A DNA stretch of 17,418 nucleotides from JAEHDI01 sp035455185 (GTDB lineage: Bacteria > Acidobacteriota > Terriglobia > Bryobacterales > Bryobacteraceae). The stretch is taken from positions 1 through 17,418 of the forward strand of contig DATIFQ010000029.1 of the NCBI GenBank assembly GCA_035455185.1, given 5' to 3'. Within the stretch, counting starts at the first letter, position 1. Each line of letters starts with the position of its first letter. Below, one piece after another: positions 14,598 to 17,418 of the stretch. Below the pieces are notes generated by a model. That model made no database searches. It saw only the letters and a program-made list of their open reading frames with translations, and was not told where the DNA came from. The translations under genes were made by a program, and so were the position numbers.

Positions 14598-14945
14598 ATG
14601 ACGAAGGCGGATCTGATTGATGAAGTCTCGAGGGTTGTGGAGATGACCCGCAAAGACTCGGAAGTAATTGTGGACGCGATTTTCGAGAGCGTGGTACGCT
14701 CCCTGCGCACCGGGGAAAAGATCGAGATCCGCGGCTTCGGCAGCTTCCGAACACGGGAGCGCCGCGCGAGGGTCGGTCGTAATCCGAAGACCGGTGCGCG
14801 AGTCGAAGTTCCGCCCAAGCGGATCCCGTATTTCAAGCCGAGCAAGGAACTGAAGGACTTGGTGAACGAAGGCACGGCAGAAGTAGTGTCGCCCGGTGTT
14901 TCAGCCCCGGAGGCGGCGTCCGCCGAATCCAACCCGACCTCATAG
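14598..14945 (+). CDS. IHF/HU-family DNA-binding protein
   Basis: This is a nucleoid-associated protein that binds and bends DNA as a dimer. Residues 1-90 match the family: MTKADLIDEVSRVVEMTRKD, then KIEIRGFGSFRTRERRARVG and the arm RNPKTGARVEVPPKRIPYFK, with the intercalating proline at residue 63. The RERRARxGRNPKTG pattern and the place directly after rpsA favour an integration-host-factor beta-like protein, but HU cannot be excluded. The chain is 115 residues, with a C-terminal tail of about 22 residues rich in Ala, Ser, Glu and Pro that is absent from the usual 90-95-residue form. A purine-rich AGGAGAGGAGAAAG runs up to the ATG. Confidence 0.92.
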   Translation: MTKADLIDEVSRVVEMTRKDSEVIVDAIFESVVRSLRTGEKIEIRGFGSFRTRERRARVGRNPKTGARVEVPPKRIPYFKPSKELKDLVNEGTAEVVSPGVSAPEAASAESNPTS

Positions 14946-14966
14946 ACGGCTCCTTTTGACAACAGC

Positions 14967-15455
14967 ATGGACCGTCTTTGGAGCCCATGGCGCTATCGGT
15001 ACGTCAGTCAGGCCGACGCAGGCGGCCCATGCATCTTTTGTGCGAAGAGCGCGGGGAACAACGATGCAGCGGACTACGTGGTTCACCGCGGGCACAGCAA
15101 TTTCATCCTTCTCAACCTTTACCCCTACACGACCGGTCACCTCATGGTCGCCCCGTACCTTCACGTCGCGACACTGGAAGAAGCGCCTGAGGAGACGGTG
15201 ATCGAGATGATGAGGCTGACGCGGAAGGCCGAGGTCGCCCTTCGGTCGGTCTACCGGCCCCTCGGTCTGAATATCGGAATGAACATCGGGGAATGCGCTG
15301 GAGCGGGCGTCGCCGGGCATATCCACATGCACGTGCTGCCGCGGTGGCCCGCCGATGCGAACTTCATGACAACGGTTGGCGAGACACGGGTGCTGCCGGA
15401 AGACCTCGACGTAACCTACGCAAAGCTGCTCAACGCGTTTCGCAGAATTCTTTAG
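14967..15455 (+). CDS. HIT-family nucleotide hydrolase/phosphorylase
   Basis: HIT proteins cleave or transfer nucleotidyl groups on dinucleoside polyphosphates or nucleoside phosphoramidates. The 162-residue chain has the histidine triad GHIHMHVLPRW (His118, His120, His122, with the middle one the nucleophile) preceded by NIGECAGAGVAG. A CIFC pair (Cys22, Cys25) could bind zinc. The N terminus MDRLWSPWRYRYV and the end DANFMTTVGETRVLPEDL resemble the Ap4A phosphorylase-like group known from mycobacteria. No good Shine-Dalgarno sequence precedes the ATG, which lies 21 bases after the IHF/HU stop, so coupling is likely. Exact substrate is not predictable. Confidence 0.9.
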   Translation: MDRLWSPWRYRYVSQADAGGPCIFCAKSAGNNDAADYVVHRGHSNFILLNLYPYTTGHLMVAPYLHVATLEEAPEETVIEMMRLTRKAEVALRSVYRPLGLNIGMNIGECAGAGVAGHIHMHVLPRWPADANFMTTVGETRVLPEDLDVTYAKLLNAFRRIL

Positions 15456-15477
15456 CCTTCGCTACTTTGGAGATTCC

Positions 15478-16425
15478 ATGATCTGGCGGCTTCGTTCGCT
15501 GTGGCTCTCGTGCCTGATGGCGGCGTGTCTCCCGGCGGCCGAGCCGGCGCGGGTGATCTTCGACACCGACATTGGCAACGACATAGACGACGTGCTGGCG
15601 CTGGCGATGCTGCACGCTTTTGAGTCACGCGGCGACGTGGAACTGCTGGCGGTCACGGTGACCAAAGACAACCGCCTGGCGGGACAGGCGGCGAGCGCGA
15701 TCAACACATTTTACGGACGGCAAGCCATTCCGGTGGGCGTGGTGAATAACGGCGTCACGCGTGGGGACGGAAACTATAACCGAGTGATCGTAGACCGCTA
15801 CCCGCACGCAGCGAGTTTCGAGGACGCCGTAACGGTTCTCCGAAAAGCGTTGGCGGCGCAGCCGGACAACTCGGTGTCGATCGTGCAGGTCGGGTTCTCA
15901 ACGAACCTGGCGCACTTGCTTGAATCTCCGGGCGGAAGGGATCTGGCGGCGAAGAAAGTCAGGCGGCTCGTCGTCATGGCGGGAGACTTCGAGAGGCCGG
16001 CCTACCGGGAGTACAACATCAAGGAGGACGTCGCGTCGGCCGCGAGGGTGTTCGGCGAGTGGCCGACGGAGATCGTTGCCAGCGGCTACGAGATCGGGGA
16101 ACGGATCAAGTACCCTGCGAAGAACATCGAGCGGGACTTCGCCTGGACGCCGCATCACCCGGTTGCGGAAGGATACCGGGCTTACATGAAGATGCCGTAC
16201 GATCGCCAGACGTGGGACCTGACCGCTGTGCTTTACGGTGTGCGTCCCGAGGACGGATACTTCGATCTGTCGGACCGAGGTACGATTCGAGTCGGACGCG
16301 GCGGAGAAACGCGGTTTGACGCATCTCCGGACGGCAGACACCGGTACTTGACAGTGAACGAAGTCCAGCGGGCGCGCATTCTGGAGGCGTTTCTTTATCT
16401 GGCCTCACAACCCGCGGCTCGATAG
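15478..16425 (+). CDS. Exported nucleoside hydrolase (inosine-uridine preferring type)
   Basis: Nucleoside hydrolases split ribonucleosides into base and ribose using a calcium ion. The signature FDTDIGNDIDDVLAL (D29, D31, D35, D37-D38) is complete. The sugar-binding EYNIKEDVASAARVF (about 178-192) and a C-terminal Asp in QTWDLTAVLYGV (D247, the usual HD position with Trp in place of His) are also present. The base-side histidine is therefore missing, so base preference may differ from classical IunH. The first 20 residues form a signal peptide, or a lipoprotein signal if Cys17 in LMAAC is used. GGAG lies 7-10 bases before the ATG, which is 22 bases after the HIT gene. Export suggests nucleoside scavenging outside the cytoplasm. 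Confidence 0.88.
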   Translation: MIWRLRSLWLSCLMAACLPAAEPARVIFDTDIGNDIDDVLALAMLHAFESRGDVELLAVTVTKDNRLAGQAASAINTFYGRQAIPVGVVNNGVTRGDGNYNRVIVDRYPHAASFEDAVTVLRKALAAQPDNSVSIVQVGFSTNLAHLLESPGGRDLAAKKVRRLVVMAGDFERPAYREYNIKEDVASAARVFGEWPTEIVASGYEIGERIKYPAKNIERDFAWTPHHPVAEGYRAYMKMPYDRQTWDLTAVLYGVRPEDGYFDLSDRGTIRVGRGGETRFDASPDGRHRYLTVNEVQRARILEAFLYLASQPAAR

Positions 16426-16466
16426 TGCTCGCGGCGCGCGCGTTCAAGTTCGTTAGGGAGGGAATC

Positions 16467-17369
16467 ATGGTGCATAGCAGGGTGAGTCGCAGAGAGTTGT
16501 TGACGGGTATCGCGGGTGTGCCGGCGGTGCTGGCGACGAAATCGGCCTATAAGCCGAAGCTGTCCGTGCAGACCTATGTCTGGACGCAGGTGCTGGGCGA
16601 GCAGAAAAGAACCCTGGGTGACGGCCTGGAGGAGATCTTCGCCGGGTGCAAAAAGGCGGGCTTTCGGGAAATGGAGGTAGGCAAGGAACTGCTGGCCCCC
16701 GACCTCAAGTCGAAGACAGCGGAGCTCCTGAAGAAGTACAAGATGCGGCTTACCAGCGTTTACGCGGCAGGACCGATGTACGAGGCCGCGATGGCCGAAA
16801 AAACGATCGCCGAGGCCGTCGAGACGGCGGAGGCCGCGCGTGAGCTTGGCGTCAAGATGATTCTCTCGAATCCGAACCCGAAACCAAACCGGGGACGGAA
16901 GTCCGACGAGGAACTCGCCATCCAGGCTCGCTACGTCACTAAGTTCGGTGAGGAATTGCAGAAACGCGGGATGAAACTCGCCCTCCACCACCACAATCCG
17001 GAGATGGCCGAGAACGCCCGGGAGTGGCGTCACCTGTTGAAGAACGTCGACCCAAAGCTGGCTGGGATCTGCATTGACGTCGACTGGGTGATCCGCGGCG
17101 GCCAGGACGCGATGACTATGTTGCGAGAGGCTGGGTCCAGGATCGTCAGTTTGCACCTGAGGAACTCCCGGCACGGTGTCTGGACCGAGAGCCTCGACGA
17201 GGGGGACTACGACTACGGTTCCGTGGCCGCGTTTCTGAAAGAGATCGGATTCCAGGGCTATCTCATCGTGGAACTCGCTCATGAAAAGGGGATGACGATC
17301 AGCCGCCCGCTCGTTGAGAATCTTCGCCGCAGCCGGGAGTTCACCGAGAAGGTGTTCGGCGTCCGGTAG
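16467..17369 (+). CDS. Tat-signal sugar phosphate isomerase/epimerase-like TIM barrel
   Basis: This belongs to the AP-endonuclease-2/xylose-isomerase-like barrel family, whose members isomerise or dehydrate sugars, inositols and related compounds. The start is the ATG at 16467, because AGGGAGGG ends 4-5 bases before it; a GTG at 16425 overlapping the previous stop has no such site. The N terminus MVHSRVSRRELLTGIAG carries the twin-arginine motif SRRELL. Barrel landmarks are LSVQTYVW, GFREMEVG, LALHHHNPEMAEN (metal-site His), GICIDVDWVIRGG (Asp), RIVSLHLRNSRHG (His) and GYLIVELAHEKG (Glu), a His/Asp/Glu metal set typical of the family. The chain is 300 residues. It follows the nucleoside hydrolase by 41 bases in the same direction. 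Substrate unknown. Confidence 0.87.
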   Translation: MVHSRVSRRELLTGIAGVPAVLATKSAYKPKLSVQTYVWTQVLGEQKRTLGDGLEEIFAGCKKAGFREMEVGKELLAPDLKSKTAELLKKYKMRLTSVYAAGPMYEAAMAEKTIAEAVETAEAARELGVKMILSNPNPKPNRGRKSDEELAIQARYVTKFGEELQKRGMKLALHHHNPEMAENAREWRHLLKNVDPKLAGICIDVDWVIRGGQDAMTMLREAGSRIVSLHLRNSRHGVWTESLDEGDYDYGSVAAFLKEIGFQGYLIVELAHEKGMTISRPLVENLRRSREFTEKVFGVR

Positions 17370-17418
17370 TACTGCAGACCATCGTTTTCCGTGGCCTGCA
17401 AGAGCGGCAGACGACTAA

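Noticed and set aside
14956..14984. TTGACA at 14956 before the HIT gene as a promoter
   Set aside because: No -10 box at 16-18 bases; the hexamer lies just before the start codon and the expected -10 would fall inside the gene.
16425..16466. GTG at 16425 as the start of the TIM-barrel gene
   Set aside because: No ribosome-binding site, and the added 14 residues would displace the Tat motif from the N terminus; the ATG at 16467 has AGGGAGGG.
16395..17282. Minus-strand frame of 295 codons opposite the TIM-barrel gene
   Set aside because: Antisense to a clear family member; no family motif of its own.
1..17418. tRNA, rRNA, CRISPR arrays, insertion sequences, attachment sites
   Set aside because: Reading both strands showed no cloverleaf-like tRNA ends, no regularly spaced repeats, no transposase frame and no terminal inverted repeats.

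Overview
The window looks like a chromosomal stretch of a high-GC bacterium. It joins a conserved ribosomal and translation block to a run of secreted or periplasmic catabolic enzymes. Three traits fit Acidobacteriota of the Bryobacterales/Solibacter kind: gene order rplM-rpsI-rpsB-tsf-pyrH-frr, many signal-peptide and twin-arginine (Tat) versions of usually cytoplasmic enzymes, and a 202-residue short-form EF-Ts. That assignment is inference from gene content; there is no rRNA marker here.

Layout. 1-731: a possible gene remnant and one unknown 139-residue protein, in sequence of lower GC than the rest. 831-4828: a strong promoter, then rplM, rpsI, rpsB, tsf, pyrH and frr, all on the plus strand. 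4826-4852: a hairpin that holds the stop codons of frr and of the convergent gene. 4850-5730 (minus): a broken S8 (subtilisin) protease gene. 5873-8185: a Tat-signal PLP aminotransferase whose stop codon abuts the start of a signal-peptide protein with three RidA domains. 8239-9246: a solute-binding protein without a transporter. 9258-11166 (minus): an exported N-acyl-D-amino-acid deacylase, preceded by two tandem, similar 28- and 30-residue membrane micro-proteins. 11281-12606: a LarA-family nickel enzyme. 12603-14553: a near-consensus promoter inside the end of larA, a leader of about 185 bases, and rpsA. 14598-17369: an IHF/HU gene, a HIT-family gene, an exported nucleoside hydrolase and a Tat-signal sugar isomerase-like TIM barrel.

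How the parts may work together. The first block and rpsA/IHF are housekeeping. The accessory genes share a theme of envelope-located processing of small organic molecules: deacylation of N-acyl-D-amino acids, transamination followed by imine/enamine clearance, hydroxy-acid racemization, nucleoside hydrolysis and sugar isomerization. The most distinctive items are the aminotransferase/triple-RidA pair, which suggests enamine detoxification outside the cytoplasm, and the tandem micro-proteins. No tRNA, rRNA, CRISPR array, insertion sequence or prophage was seen.
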